A stretch of 64,000 nucleotides of DNA, from contig JAZRPY010000014.1 of the NCBI GenBank assembly GCA_045649415.1, forward strand, positions 62,001 through 126,000. The letters are read 5' to 3'. This stretch comes from CAKSQL01 sp045649415. GTDB lineage: Bacteria > Bacillota > Clostridia > UBA1381. Shown one piece after another: positions 1-9,785 of this stretch. Numbering within the stretch: position 1 is the stretch's first letter; each line of letters opens with the position of its first letter. The position numbers and the translations under genes are program-made. The notes below the pieces were generated by a model, which was not told where the DNA came from, searched no databases, and saw only the letters and a list, made by a program, of their open reading frames with translations.

Positions 1-2396
1 TCGATGCTTTCCCTGAGCTTCATCCAATTGCGTGGGTAAGTGAAGACTTCTTCAAGAATGTAAAACTTACAAATATAGGAAATGAAATTAAAAACATTAT
101 AAGAAGCTTATCAACTAGGGAAGACCTGGCTGATACATACACAGCTTCTGAACTTGTTGAAATAGGTTATGGTGAAAACACACCAAAGGCAGAGGGTGTT
201 GTAGTTGCGGGTGATATCGCAGTTGGCTCAACTGTAGTTGCAGAATATGTGTTTAATGCAAATGGATCAGCTCTTACTGATTCAGGCGCACCAAAAGTAC
301 AATGGTACAAAGCAGATTCTTCATCAGCAACACCTGTTAAAATTTCGGGTGCAACAAGCACAAGCTATACAATTGGTGTAGAGGATTTGGGCAAGCTACT
401 GATGGTTGAGGTTACACCTATTGATAATAATGGAACAATGTGCGATTCAGCAAAGAGTGCCTTCTCAGTAGCAGTTTCTTCTGCAGAAACAATGTCAGCT
501 GCAGTTAATGGCTCGATATACACAGACGCAACAGGCGCACCAATTGACACAGTTGAGGGCGCAAAGAAAGTTAAAACCTTTATTACATTGAAAAATGACA
601 CAGGCGCACCTGTAAGTGTGAATGCAGTCGTTGCATTATATGATGAAAATAATATGTTGGTTGAGGAAACCCCTGTGGTTATTCCTGTTCCAGCAGGTGA
701 GAGCACAATTTCTCCTGAAATCACACTTACAAATCCAGCACAAAGTGGTGACTATTGTGTTACATATGTTACCTTGCCGGATAACACACCGTTGGTAGCA
801 ACAGGCGCTAACATACAGGTTAAATTTGCAGAAAGTGACGCAATCAATGTACTTGAAGAAATACATAATGGTAAGTTCACCGTACAGGGTAAGGTTGAGG
901 AAGCTGCATACAACCAATTAGTAAATGTAATTGTTAAAGATGAATTAAGCAATGTTGTTCACAGTGCAGTTGTAAGAACTGATAACACTGGTAGAGTAAA
1001 TCACAGCTTTGTATTAGAAGGTGGCACAACAGGAACTCACACAATTGAATTATATGCAAGGGGTATGAGCACTCCTGACACAACTACTTTCGAGTATGCA
1101 TCAACAAGCGACAGAACAGTTGGTTTATCAACAATTAACACAAATGTTACATTATTCAAAACTCCGGGTGGAGCAAGCGAAGCAGCTGCAGTTGCTGCAT
1201 TGAAAGCATATATTTCAACCAATGCCGATGTAATAGGTGCATCAAACACCTACTATTCATCAAATGCAGACCTTCAGGATGAAATAATTAAGTTGACCTT
1301 GAAGGAGGCAGCAGCAGGTGGATTTGCAACATTGGCAGACTTTGAGGAACAGTTTACAAAGAATTCAGCATTGAAGGCAATAAAGAAGTCAAATCAGGCA
1401 GGAGTTCAGGCAATTGTTGAAACCTTCGGCACAGAACTTGGAGTTTCATCAAGTCCTGTTAATGTATTGTTTGAAGGTCTTTCAAGCAAGAACATGGTAT
1501 ATGGAAGACTTGCAGGTAAGGATTTGGCAGATGTAAGTGCATTTGGTACAGAGTTTAAGAATGCAGTATTATTAGAGGTAATTGATCAGGCAACTGCATG
1601 GGGTGATGTGGCCGCAATTCTAACCAACTATCAGGCTCAGTTCCCATTCAGTTTGACATCATATAATTTATCAATGAACACAATTGCAATGAACATTTCA
1701 GGATTAAACTATGTTGATATGCCGGCATTGCAATTGGCAATTTCACAAATTCCTACAGGTGACGCACCTGGTGGTAATCCGGGTGGCTATATTTCAGGCG
1801 TGCCTGGTGGTGCACCTGGTATCGTGCTTCCAAGTGCTACTCAAAATGCATTTATTGACTTGGCAAGTGCAAGCTGGGCAGCAGATGCAATCAATACATT
1901 GTACGACAGAGGCATAGTTGCAGGCGTTGATAATCAACACTTCAACCCTGGTGCATCAGTAACAAGAGAAGCATTCGTAAGAATGATTGTTAATGCATTT
2001 GGCTTGAAGGTTCAAAGTGGCAGCAATGTATTCTTAGACCTTAATGACGATCATTGGGCATATAAGGAAATTATGATTGCAAACAAGCTTGAAATCGTTA
2101 ATGGTTTATCAGAAACAAGATTTGGTATTGGCATGAATATCACAAGACAGGATATGATGGTAATCTGCTCAAAAGCTGCTAAGGCTGCAGGAGTTGATTT
2201 ATCAAGCGTTAAGGAATTCGCAGACTTTAAAGACTTTGGCAGCGTTTCAGATTATGCAAAGGATGCTGTGAAGGAGCTTGTGAGTGCAGGTTATGTGTCA
2301 GGCTTTGAGGATAACACAGTTAAGCCTCAGGATACAACAACAAGAGCACAGGCTGCGTACCTCATATATAGACTAATGGAAGGAGTTAATAAATAA
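1..2396 (+). CDS. SLH-domain surface protein, 5' end cut by window
   Basis: The frame is open from base 3, so the N-terminus and signal peptide lie outside the window; a GTG at 249 is internal. The visible product has an Ig-like/invasin-type segment near 180-470 (WYKA and VGxxxxVEVTP-like pattern), then Ala/Val-rich beta segments and a long helical stretch at about 1170-1750. A Gly/Pro linker follows at 1757-1830, then three S-layer homology repeats at about 1846-2010, 2026-2190 and 2212-2390, with F-x-D-L, W-A-x-x-A-I and T-R-E/A-x-A cores. SLH triplets anchor proteins non-covalently to secondary cell-wall polymer, so this is a cell-surface protein. Its enzymatic role, if any, would be upstream. 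It is followed four bases later by another SLH protein, suggesting an operon. Confidence 0.85.
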   Translation, partial: DAFPELHPIAWVSEDFFKNVKLTNIGNEIKNIIRSLSTREDLADTYTASELVEIGYGENTPKAEGVVVAGDIAVGSTVVAEYVFNANGSALTDSGAPKVQWYKADSSSATPVKISGATSTSYTIGVEDLGKLLMVEVTPIDNNGTMCDSAKSAFSVAVSSAETMSAAVNGSIYTDATGAPIDTVEGAKKVKTFITLKNDTGAPVSVNAVVALYDENNMLVEETPVVIPVPAGESTISPEITLTNPAQSGDYCVTYVTLPDNTPLVATGANIQVKFAESDAINVLEEIHNGKFTVQGKVEEAAYNQLVNVIVKDELSNVVHSAVVRTDNTGRVNHSFVLEGGTTGTHTIELYARGMSTPDTTTFEYASTSDRTVGLSTINTNVTLFKTPGGASEAAAVAALKAYISTNADVIGASNTYYSSNADLQDEIIKLTLKEAAAGGFATLADFEEQFTKNSALKAIKKSNQAGVQAIVETFGTELGVSSSPVNVLFEGLSSKNMVYGRLAGKDLADVSAFGTEFKNAVLLEVIDQATAWGDVAAILTNYQAQFPFSLTSYNLSMNTIAMNISGLNYVDMPALQLAISQIPTGDAPGGNPGGYISGVPGGAPGIVLPSATQNAFIDLASASWAADAINTLYDRGIVAGVDNQHFNPGASVTREAFVRMIVNAFGLKVQSGSNVFLDLNDDHWAYKEIMIANKLEIVNGLSETRFGIGMNITRQDMMVICSKAAKAAGVDLSSVKEFADFKDFGSVSDYAKDAVKELVSAGYVSGFEDNTVKPQDTTTRAQAAYLIYRLMEGVNK

Positions 2397-2400
2397 GGGT

Positions 2401-5031
2401 ATGAAAAAGATTATATTACTAATTCTTTCACTTTCATTATTGCTTTCAAATGTATGCTTTGCGGCAGATGCTGAAGAATCTACAGAGAGTAAATATGAAT
2501 ATGAAGTACAATTATTGGACGATTTAGGCATTCTTACTCCTGAGTATGCAGGAGTTACAAATGAAAACTCTGTTATAACAAGAGGTACATACATTAAATT
2601 ACTTATGAACATTGTGTATCATGATTACACAATTGTGGCAAGAGCAAACCCATTTACAGACCTTGCGAAAAACGATCCTGCATATCAAAACATCTTAGAT
2701 GCATATGCAATGGGCGTTATCGACAGAGGCAATGGCGTGTTTAATTCAAAAGGCATTATCACTTATGAGGATGCTATTGAATATCTTGTTAGAGCATTAG
2801 GCTATGGTGCATTCGGCGAGGCAAGGGGCTATATAGCCCAAGCCTCTGCCCTTGAACTTAATAAGGGATTGACAATTGAAAGTAATATCACTTACAGAGA
2901 AGTGGCAAAGCTGATGTGGAACACATTACAGTCACCTGTTGCATCTGTGGATATAACCGGAGCAAATGGTGGATATTCAATCAACACTAACTCAAGGATA
3001 AATCTGTTGGAAAAGAACTTTAACATCTATGAAACAGAGGGAATTATTAGTGAAAACTGTCTCACATCCTTGGACGACACAATCAGTTATAGTGACAACC
3101 ATATAAAGATTGGCAATTTAACAGGATATATCTACAACACTGACTTTGCAATCAATAATATCGGTGCATATGTAAAGGCATATTATAACATTAGCGAAAA
3201 GAATGAAACTATATTCTTACATGCTAAGGTTGATGACCATTACAATGACATTGTAACAATTGATGCATCTCAGATTATAGGTGTAACAGACAACTCAATC
3301 ACTTATGACACAGGTAGCAGAAAAACTAAAACAATTAACATTCCTGCTTCAACCTCAGTTATTGTAAATGGTGATGTTAATGCATCATTCACAAGTGCAG
3401 ACTTTGACATTCTGGAAGGAAGAATCATTGTTATCGACAACGACAGAGATGATGTTGTTGAGGTTGTTAATGTCATTGAATATACCGATATGGTAGTTGC
3501 AGGCGTTAAGCAAGGTGGAAATGCATTCGTTGGTCGTGACGGAGCGATATTAAGCCTTGAGGCAGCAGAAGGTAAGTACATTCTTATTTCTGATGCAAAG
3601 CATAACAGGGTTGACAAAGATGCAATCAAGATGAATGATGTTTTAACCTATTTCCAATCAGAAAATAAGAGATACACAAGAATTATTATTTCAAATGAAA
3701 TGGTATCAGGCAGAGTTTCTGCTATTTTCACAGAGAATGGAAATACATCTGTAACTATTGACGGAACTGACTACTTAGTGTCCGACAGATATGTGAATGG
3801 ATATTATGATGAAAATTCCGTACTTGTTCCGGGTAGGTTCAGTCAAGAGGTTAGTACAGGTCTTACTGCAGATTTCTATGTGAACTATTTCGGAAGAATA
3901 GTTGCTTGCGTACCCGATACTGACATTAAGAACTATGCTTATTTCATTAAGTTCTATGAGGATGAGATTGAGGGTAGAATCATAATCAAGATGATGGATG
4001 GATATGGACAGATAAATAAGTATAAGCTTGCAGAGAAATATACTCTTGATGATGTAGTATATAAAAACAATGTTCAAACAGAGTTCTATGATAATGGTTC
4101 TTTGATTGATGCAAGAGTATTCACAAGTAATGGTAATCCTGCAGATGGTGGACAGTTGGTAAGAATTAAGCTTAATAAGGATAGAGAAATCAACTACATT
4201 GATAGAGTTTCTTCATCATACATAAGCTCAAGTCAACCATTATACACAATCAACCAGAAGAGTAGGGGCGTGTTCTATTATCAACTCCAAAGATCATTTT
4301 CAAATATGTATCCTGTGAATGATAACACAGTGTTTATGGTTGTACCTCAAAATCTTGCAGGCACAAGTGATAAGGATTATTATGTGACCACTGCAGCAAG
4401 TATGGAAAGAACAGAGGGCGTGAATTATGTTCCATACACAACAACTAAGGATAACTATATGGCTGATGTGATTCTGGTAGAAACAAATCTCACAGTAAAT
4501 ATTAAAGAAGAGAATCCTGATTATATAGTAACAGGAATATCAACCGTTGTGAGTGGTGACGAGATTGTTAAATCATATAAGCTTGTTGATACAGCAGGTA
4601 AAGTGTCACAATTCATCTTTGATAATAAGGCTGTAAGTGATGCATGCAATGCAGATCTTGGTGATATTATAAAGGCAAAAACCAGTGGTGATGTAATTCT
4701 TGCAGCAGAGGTATTATATGATTATAGCACTGATACAATAACTAAGGATTATGGTACTACCTACGGAATCTTAAGTGCATATGGAAACTTCCTTGGAAAT
4801 ATCGTCTTTGTTTCAGAGAGTGGAACACATATTGGTATAAAAATAGGAAGTACAATAAAATTATCTAAGGTGGATGGAACCACTTATCAGAGATATGAAA
4901 AGAATGGAAACAAGGTACATGTTGAAAATATTTCAATTGATACCCTGAGATATTATGCAAGAAAGAATGCAAAGGTATATGCAACCTATGGAGGATCATT
5001 TACACAAAAGACTGTCCTTGTTATCGAATAA
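2401..5031 (+). CDS. secreted SLH-domain protein of unknown function
   Basis: 876 residues with a clear signal peptide (positive MKK, hydrophobic Leu/Ile core, cleavage near VCFA-AD). Three divergent SLH-like repeats sit at the N-terminus (about residues 30-190: ILTPEY..VITRGTYIKLL, NPFTDL..ITYEDAIEYLVRALG, ITYREVAKLMWNTL). The remaining ~680 residues are beta-rich and not recognised; they read like repeated small beta modules. N-terminal SLH domains plus a long beta region suit a surface-anchored scaffold or carbohydrate-interacting protein; that role is inference. The start is four bases after the previous stop, with AAGGAG at 2380-2385, a longish 15-base spacing that suggests coupling to upstream translation. 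Confidence 0.8.
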   Translation: MKKIILLILSLSLLLSNVCFAADAEESTESKYEYEVQLLDDLGILTPEYAGVTNENSVITRGTYIKLLMNIVYHDYTIVARANPFTDLAKNDPAYQNILDAYAMGVIDRGNGVFNSKGIITYEDAIEYLVRALGYGAFGEARGYIAQASALELNKGLTIESNITYREVAKLMWNTLQSPVASVDITGANGGYSINTNSRINLLEKNFNIYETEGIISENCLTSLDDTISYSDNHIKIGNLTGYIYNTDFAINNIGAYVKAYYNISEKNETIFLHAKVDDHYNDIVTIDASQIIGVTDNSITYDTGSRKTKTINIPASTSVIVNGDVNASFTSADFDILEGRIIVIDNDRDDVVEVVNVIEYTDMVVAGVKQGGNAFVGRDGAILSLEAAEGKYILISDAKHNRVDKDAIKMNDVLTYFQSENKRYTRIIISNEMVSGRVSAIFTENGNTSVTIDGTDYLVSDRYVNGYYDENSVLVPGRFSQEVSTGLTADFYVNYFGRIVACVPDTDIKNYAYFIKFYEDEIEGRIIIKMMDGYGQINKYKLAEKYTLDDVVYKNNVQTEFYDNGSLIDARVFTSNGNPADGGQLVRIKLNKDREINYIDRVSSSYISSSQPLYTINQKSRGVFYYQLQRSFSNMYPVNDNTVFMVVPQNLAGTSDKDYYVTTAASMERTEGVNYVPYTTTKDNYMADVILVETNLTVNIKEENPDYIVTGISTVVSGDEIVKSYKLVDTAGKVSQFIFDNKAVSDACNADLGDIIKAKTSGDVILAAEVLYDYSTDTITKDYGTTYGILSAYGNFLGNIVFVSESGTHIGIKIGSTIKLSKVDGTTYQRYEKNGNKVHVENISIDTLRYYARKNAKVYATYGGSFTQKTVLVIE

Positions 5032-5060
5032 TAATATCAGCAGAAAGGAGAATTTAAAGA

Positions 5061-8000
5061 ATGAGTAAAAAATTAAAAATTGCATTGATAACAACCTTAG
5101 TAATGCTATTCTCAACTATGTTGGTTTCTGCAGATTATGTCATCTTTAAGAATGATGTTGATGTAAGCATCCAATTCAATGATGTATCGGAAATCGGCAC
5201 AATGTCTGCTGATGAGGCAGCAGTTGATGTAGTAATCGACCAGACAAGTAATAACTATAGAAAGTTTGAGGTTTACTATTCAATAGATGGTGGTATAGAC
5301 AAAAATGTGGGTGTGTATAATATAGCACCTGAAAAGAAGGAAACAATTAAGATTCCTTTGGCAACACTTGATATTGGTACTCATGATTTGAAGCTATGGG
5401 TAGTTTCAAGTGGAATTGTGATGTCCGAGATAGAAGAAAAGATTTATATTGCAGATTTATACGAAAAGCAGTTTATGGATTTCAATAATGAAATGGGTAT
5501 AAATGTCCATTTCCAACCTGTTGAGTCACAAGGCTATCCTTTCGATAGTACAGTATTTAAAACTGTAAAGGCTATGGGTATTCCACTTGTAAGAAATAAT
5601 GCATCTTATGGAACATCAGAGCCGTCTCCGGGTAAATTTGCAATTGAATCAAGCATAGGCTGGTGGACAAAGAAGCTTCAGGAAAATGGTATTGACTGGA
5701 GCCACACCGACTTTGGTTTGTTGCACTTGACCTCAGATCCAACAAGAATGGTTCCTGAGGATGTAAGAATTGCAGAAGCAGGCACATGGAATCAAGGTTT
5801 TGCTATCCGTACTCAGGGTGGTGTAAATGCATTTATCAAAAGAGGCCTTGAAATTATGAAATTTGTTCCATGGCTTACAGAGATTGAAATATGGAACGAG
5901 CCTGGTTTAGGTGGTTTCTGGAATCCTGGAATATGTAAGGAATATCAATCATTAACAGACCTTATCAAGCAAGCCTATATTGCATATAAGGACTACAGAC
6001 CAGAAATCAATTTTGCAACCTTTGGTCATTCTGTGGGTAAACTACATATTAACTTTGTTTATGCTTTAATGAATGGAGTTTATGAGTATATGGATGGTTA
6101 CTCATACCACCCATATATAATGGGTGTTCCGGCTTATGAAACCTATAACTCTGAGGCTGGACATCAATCAATTAAGGATGAAGTTTTAAAGTATGGTGGA
6201 TGGAAAGACTTCAAGGTAACTGAGTTTGGTACTGCAAACAACTACTCTATTGATGAAGATTTGTCATCAGCAAAGATTTTGAAGTCATACACAGAGATGG
6301 ATTCTCTTGACTACTCAAATATTATGTTTTATTGCTTATTCAATAAAACAGATTTGGGTCTTGAGGACCACGAAACCAACTATGGTATGTTGACTTACTA
6401 CCAAAAGCCAAAGAAGCAGTTCTATATGATTGTTAACCGTAACAAGAAGCTTGCAGGTGCTATGTTCTTAGGTCAGATTGACCTAGGCCTTCAGGATAAA
6501 GAAGAGGAAGATACATATGCATATGTTTATATCAAGGACGGAAAGCCTGTTGTTATGAGTTGGTACTATAGACCGGAAGAAGAATTTGATAAAGTTGCAG
6601 CGGGAATCGGTCTAAACAGTTCTGCTCAATTCGGAGCAATGATTAGTAACTCAAGATATGCAGAAATCGACTGGGAGCTTCCTGGTGAAAGCGTAACAGT
6701 TACAGAAATGTATGGAAATGTAGTAAGCAAAGATACCTCAAATGTTACATTGACATATTATCCTCAGTATATTGAGGGCTTGAGCGAAAACTGGGTTAGA
6801 GGCGTTATGGTAGAAACCCTTGATGCAGATTACAAGGATTGGATGGAAAGATTTGGCGAGGAGCTTCCTGAAGCCGCCAAGGAAAATGCTCAGAAGGTAC
6901 TTGACGATGCCATCAATACAGTTAAGAATGATGGTGATTTGGAAGCTACATATGATTCACTCACAAAACTTGGTATTGACCTTATTGCATTAGCAGAGAA
7001 GGGTGAAATCGAGGCAGTGAGAGCATCTGCAATGACATTTAAACTATATGAATCTATACTGCACTTTAACTCATACTATGCATATAAGTATGATGGTGAA
7101 ATGCCGAAAAAACTTTCAGCAGACAGACAGGGTGCAGATAAGCTAAGAAAACAAACCTATCATAATGAAGGCTATAATATGCCATATGCAGCTGCTATCT
7201 GGGAATTCGCAGAAAGACAATATAGAGTTGCAGAGGGTATAATCAAGGAAGAAGACTGCTACTTTAAGACAGGTGCTTTGGCATCTTATGATAAGCTTAC
7301 AGATATGCTTTATAAGTGGTTTGTAGCTATGGTAAGTGCTGACGAAGTAAATGAATACTACAGATTCTTTATAAGTGTAAAGGACCATGATTTGAGTGTG
7401 TTCAAGAATGAGACTTGTTCATCAAGATTTGACCTTATCAACAAAACAAAGAAGGATATCAAGGGTCATATCGAGGTTTATACTGAAAAGGGTGAGCTTG
7501 TTGGAAAAACAGAAAGCTACACTATTCCTGCCAACACAACAGATGTGAGTGGTCAAGTGAATCTCAAGGTTTCTGATGCTGATGATGTATTCTGCTTGAT
7601 TTATCACTTCATAAATGAAGAGGGAGAAACTATTAAGAAGCAGAATACAGTATATGAGTTCAAGGAAAGCATGAGAGTTGAAATGATTCCTGCTGATAGA
7701 CCTGTTGAGGAATTAACCTCAATCAAGTTCAATGTAACCAACCTACAAAATACCAGATTGCCAGTTGCAATCGAGGTTGAGGGCGATGAGCATATCTCCA
7801 TTGCAAGCAGTAGGATTGAAACTGTTATGGAGCCAGCAGAAACAAGAGAAATTGAAATTCCAGTTTCAAGCATTTCTCATAATAAGTTCCATATGTATTC
7901 AATAAATTATAAGCTATATGCAAATGGATATTATGTAGGATCAGGTGAAGGTCTTTTGAACTTCACAGTTGTGACCAAGACCAAGAAGGAGTTGAAGGCT

Positions 8001-8690
8001 GAGGACTTCACAGGTGATATTTCCGAGTGGGAGGATGCATATCCAATCTACCTGAATGCTCCAATAAATGGTAAGTCAAAGGATGACTGGAAGGATTCAA
8101 CCTACTCTGCAAGAGTTCTTCATAAGTGGGATGATGATAACCTATACTATCTTGTTGATATCTATGATGATGCTCACCATCAACCGTTGGTAACAGAGGG
8201 TATTTGGAATGGTGACTCTATCCAGATGGCTTATGACCCATTAAAGACAGGTGTGAATTCATCAGGAAACACCGCAGGAGGCTATGATAAGGACGATACT
8301 GAAATCGGTGTTGCTCTTACTAACTCAATGATAGTAACTGTAGGTGTATGGCAGAATACTCCTGATAAGACTGCAATCGAAAAGGGAGCAAGTATTATCA
8401 GAGATAAAGATGCTAAGATAACAAGATACTTTGTAAAAGTTCCAAAGTCAGCAATTCCTAACCTTGAATTGAAGGAAGGGGATACTGTCCGTATGGATAT
8501 TGGTGCAAATGATGGTGACACATATTACAGAGACAGATATATCTACTTTGTGAAGCATGGTGTAACAATGGAAAAGAGGACTTCATTGTTCCATGAATTC
8601 TATATGGCGCCTCAAGTTGAGGTTACCGAAAGCAGCAATTCTGTTGCTACAGATATATTCCCTGTAACTATTAAGAAGTCTGTTTTATAA
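5061..8690 (+). CDS. secreted glycoside-hydrolase-like protein with CBM9-like C-terminus
   Basis: 1209 residues with an N-terminal signal peptide (cleavage near VSA-DY) and AAAGGAG upstream of the ATG. Residues ~135-460 look like a (beta/alpha)8 clan GH-A catalytic domain. The WNEPG motif puts a candidate acid/base at Glu280 and VTEFG puts the nucleophile at Glu388, with the acid directly after Asn as in families such as GH5, GH39 and GH10. A helical region and Ig-like beta segments follow. Residues ~975-1190 resemble a CBM9/DOMON-type sugar-binding domain (ARVLHKWDDDNLYYLVDIYDD, WNGDSIQMAYDP). No SLH repeats are visible, so it is probably released or held by partner proteins. Third gene of the surface locus and followed by a strong terminator. 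The exact GH family is not assigned. Confidence 0.75.
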   Translation: MSKKLKIALITTLVMLFSTMLVSADYVIFKNDVDVSIQFNDVSEIGTMSADEAAVDVVIDQTSNNYRKFEVYYSIDGGIDKNVGVYNIAPEKKETIKIPLATLDIGTHDLKLWVVSSGIVMSEIEEKIYIADLYEKQFMDFNNEMGINVHFQPVESQGYPFDSTVFKTVKAMGIPLVRNNASYGTSEPSPGKFAIESSIGWWTKKLQENGIDWSHTDFGLLHLTSDPTRMVPEDVRIAEAGTWNQGFAIRTQGGVNAFIKRGLEIMKFVPWLTEIEIWNEPGLGGFWNPGICKEYQSLTDLIKQAYIAYKDYRPEINFATFGHSVGKLHINFVYALMNGVYEYMDGYSYHPYIMGVPAYETYNSEAGHQSIKDEVLKYGGWKDFKVTEFGTANNYSIDEDLSSAKILKSYTEMDSLDYSNIMFYCLFNKTDLGLEDHETNYGMLTYYQKPKKQFYMIVNRNKKLAGAMFLGQIDLGLQDKEEEDTYAYVYIKDGKPVVMSWYYRPEEEFDKVAAGIGLNSSAQFGAMISNSRYAEIDWELPGESVTVTEMYGNVVSKDTSNVTLTYYPQYIEGLSENWVRGVMVETLDADYKDWMERFGEELPEAAKENAQKVLDDAINTVKNDGDLEATYDSLTKLGIDLIALAEKGEIEAVRASAMTFKLYESILHFNSYYAYKYDGEMPKKLSADRQGADKLRKQTYHNEGYNMPYAAAIWEFAERQYRVAEGIIKEEDCYFKTGALASYDKLTDMLYKWFVAMVSADEVNEYYRFFISVKDHDLSVFKNETCSSRFDLINKTKKDIKGHIEVYTEKGELVGKTESYTIPANTTDVSGQVNLKVSDADDVFCLIYHFINEEGETIKKQNTVYEFKESMRVEMIPADRPVEELTSIKFNVTNLQNTRLPVAIEVEGDEHISIASSRIETVMEPAETREIEIPVSSISHNKFHMYSINYKLYANGYYVGSGEGLLNFTVVTKTKKELKAEDFTGDISEWEDAYPIYLNAPINGKSKDDWKDSTYSARVLHKWDDDNLYYLVDIYDDAHHQPLVTEGIWNGDSIQMAYDPLKTGVNSSGNTAGGYDKDDTEIGVALTNSMIVTVGVWQNTPDKTAIEKGASIIRDKDAKITRYFVKVPKSAIPNLELKEGDTVRMDIGANDGDTYYRDRYIYFVKHGVTMEKRTSLFHEFYMAPQVEVTESSNSVATDIFPVTIKKSVL

Positions 8691-8703
8691 AAATAGAAAT
8701 AAT

Positions 8704-8734
8704 CAAAAAAAGCATCCTTCGGGATGCTTTTTTT
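8704..8734 (+). terminator. intrinsic terminator of surface locus
   Basis: Stem AGCATCC (8711-8717) / GGATGCT (8722-8728) with a stable TTCG tetraloop, preceded by an A run and followed by a T run. It lies 20 bases after the glycoside hydrolase stop. Confidence 0.93.
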
Positions 8735-8862
8735 GAGCCTATCGGGGATTGATAATATAATAAAAATAGAATGTTAAAAAAAGGCATCACCTTTTGGGGA
8801 AGTCTTTTACTTCATTGGCACATTGAACGAGGCGAGTGTCTTCTATAAATGAAAGGAATAGC

Positions 8863-8900
8863 AAAAAAAACACATTGTCGTAAAAGACAATGTGTTTTTT
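8863..8900 (-). terminator. terminator of tRNA-Lys (works in both orientations)
   Basis: Nine-base stem CACATTGTC (8871-8879) / GACAATGTG (8886-8894) with a six-base loop. The A run at 8863-8870 reads as a T run on the minus strand just after the tRNA 3' end, and a T run also follows on the plus strand. The stretch 8735-8862 holds nothing I recognise. Confidence 0.85.
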
Positions 8901-8976
8901 TGGTACGCGATCAGGGGCTCGAACCCTGGACACCCTGATTAAGAGTCAGGTGCTCTACCAACTGAGCTAATCACGC
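8901..8976 (-). tRNA. tRNA-Lys (anticodon CTT)
   Basis: On the minus strand a full 76-base cloverleaf can be folded: acceptor GCGTGAT/ATCGCGT, D stem GCTC/GAGC, anticodon stem CCTGA/TCAGG with loop CTCTTAA (anticodon CTT, reads AAG), T stem CAGGG/CCCTG with TTCGAGC loop, discriminator A and an encoded CCA. The first acceptor pair is a G-U wobble. It has its own promoter and terminator and appears monocistronic. Confidence 0.95.
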
Positions 8977-8996
8977 ATATTCAAATCACGAATAAT

Positions 8997-9025
8997 ATGA
9001 TACCATATTTTGAGTCGGGTGTCAA
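8997..9025 (-). promoter_or_regulatory. sigma-A promoter of tRNA-Lys
   Basis: Minus strand TTGACA (plus 9020-9025), 17-base spacer, TATCAT (plus 8997-9002). Predicted start is about 14 bases before the mature tRNA 5' end. Confidence 0.85.
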
Positions 9026-9141
9026 TACTTTTTTCGAAAAAAATTAAAAATATTTGCACAAATAATCATTACTTTTATCATAAAAATAAGGCATATATCC
9101 CCAATAAGGTAAAATTTATCGGGGATATATGAAATTCCTGA

Positions 9142-9639
9142 TTAGTTGCCTGTGCTTCCAAAGCCACCATTTCTTTCTGCTGACACATCATCATCAAGAG
9201 TAATGCCATACTCAATGAAAATTCCCTGTGCAAAGCCACTGCCTTTTTTCAAGGACACAGTTTTTCCTTCATTGGACTCATTTGTGATTTTAACAAAGAT
9301 ATGTCCTTCATTGTCAGAATTATAATAGTCGCTGTCGATAATTCCAACTGTGTTATTAAGTCGCAGACGGAACTTGAAGCCTAAGCCACTTCTGGGATAA
9401 ATTTTAAGCACCCAACCATCATCAATTTTTGCACGGATACCTGTGGGAATTTTCACAGTTTCACCGGGTTTTAAGTCAATATCAAGAGCTGAGAAAAAAT
9501 CGTATCCTGCAGAGCCTGAGGTGGCACGCCTTGGCAAAATTATCTCGTCATACACATTTTCCTCTGTACCGAAGGTATCAAGCCAATCCTTTTTGAATTG
9601 CTCATGGGAAACTTTTTCAAATTTAGCTATTCTTTTCAT
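9142..9639 (-). CDS. dut: deoxyuridine 5'-triphosphate nucleotidohydrolase (dUTPase)
   Basis: Hydrolyses dUTP to dUMP and pyrophosphate, keeping uracil out of DNA and supplying dUMP for thymidylate synthesis. The conserved trimeric dUTPase motifs appear in order: SGSAGYDF (1), PRSGLG (2), GIIDSDYYN (3, catalytic Asp), GSGFAQGIF (4) and the C-terminal GGFGSTGN P-loop-like motif (5). An upstream in-frame ATG at 9675 lies before the predicted transcription start, so it is rejected. The ATG at 9639 has TAAGGA 11 bases upstream, while the ATG at 9648 sits only two bases after it; 9639 gives 165 residues. It stands alone, divergent from bioY. Confidence 0.92.
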   Translation of the reverse strand: MKRIAKFEKVSHEQFKKDWLDTFGTEENVYDEIILPRRATSGSAGYDFFSALDIDLKPGETVKIPTGIRAKIDDGWVLKIYPRSGLGFKFRLRLNNTVGIIDSDYYNSDNEGHIFVKITNESNEGKTVSLKKGSGFAQGIFIEYGITLDDDVSAERNGGFGSTGN

Positions 9640-9677
9640 AGTTCTCATTATCCTTACTATAAGTATTTTATACAATG

Positions 9678-9706
9678 ATTATACATCATTTTTTTACCAA
9701 TTACAA
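9678..9706 (-). promoter_or_regulatory. sigma-A promoter of dut
   Basis: Minus strand TTGTAA (plus 9701-9706), 17-base spacer, perfect TATAAT (plus 9678-9683). The predicted start near 9671 excludes the longer dut reading frame. Confidence 0.8.
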
Positions 9707-9732
9707 GAGGATTTATTATAAAATGGGATAAA

Positions 9733-9761
9733 TTGACAAAAACTATATTCTATGATACTAT
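9733..9761 (+). promoter_or_regulatory. sigma-A promoter of bioY
   Basis: TTGACA (9733-9738), 17-base spacer, TACTAT (9756-9761). It is back to back with the dut promoter. No biotin-repressor operator was recognised. Confidence 0.75.
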
Positions 9762-9785
9762 ATTTAAAAATGAGGGGTGAGAAGA

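Noticed and set aside
9640..9675. Longer N-terminus for dUTPase
   Set aside because: The ATG at 9675 lies upstream of the predicted transcription start and adds residues outside the family domain.
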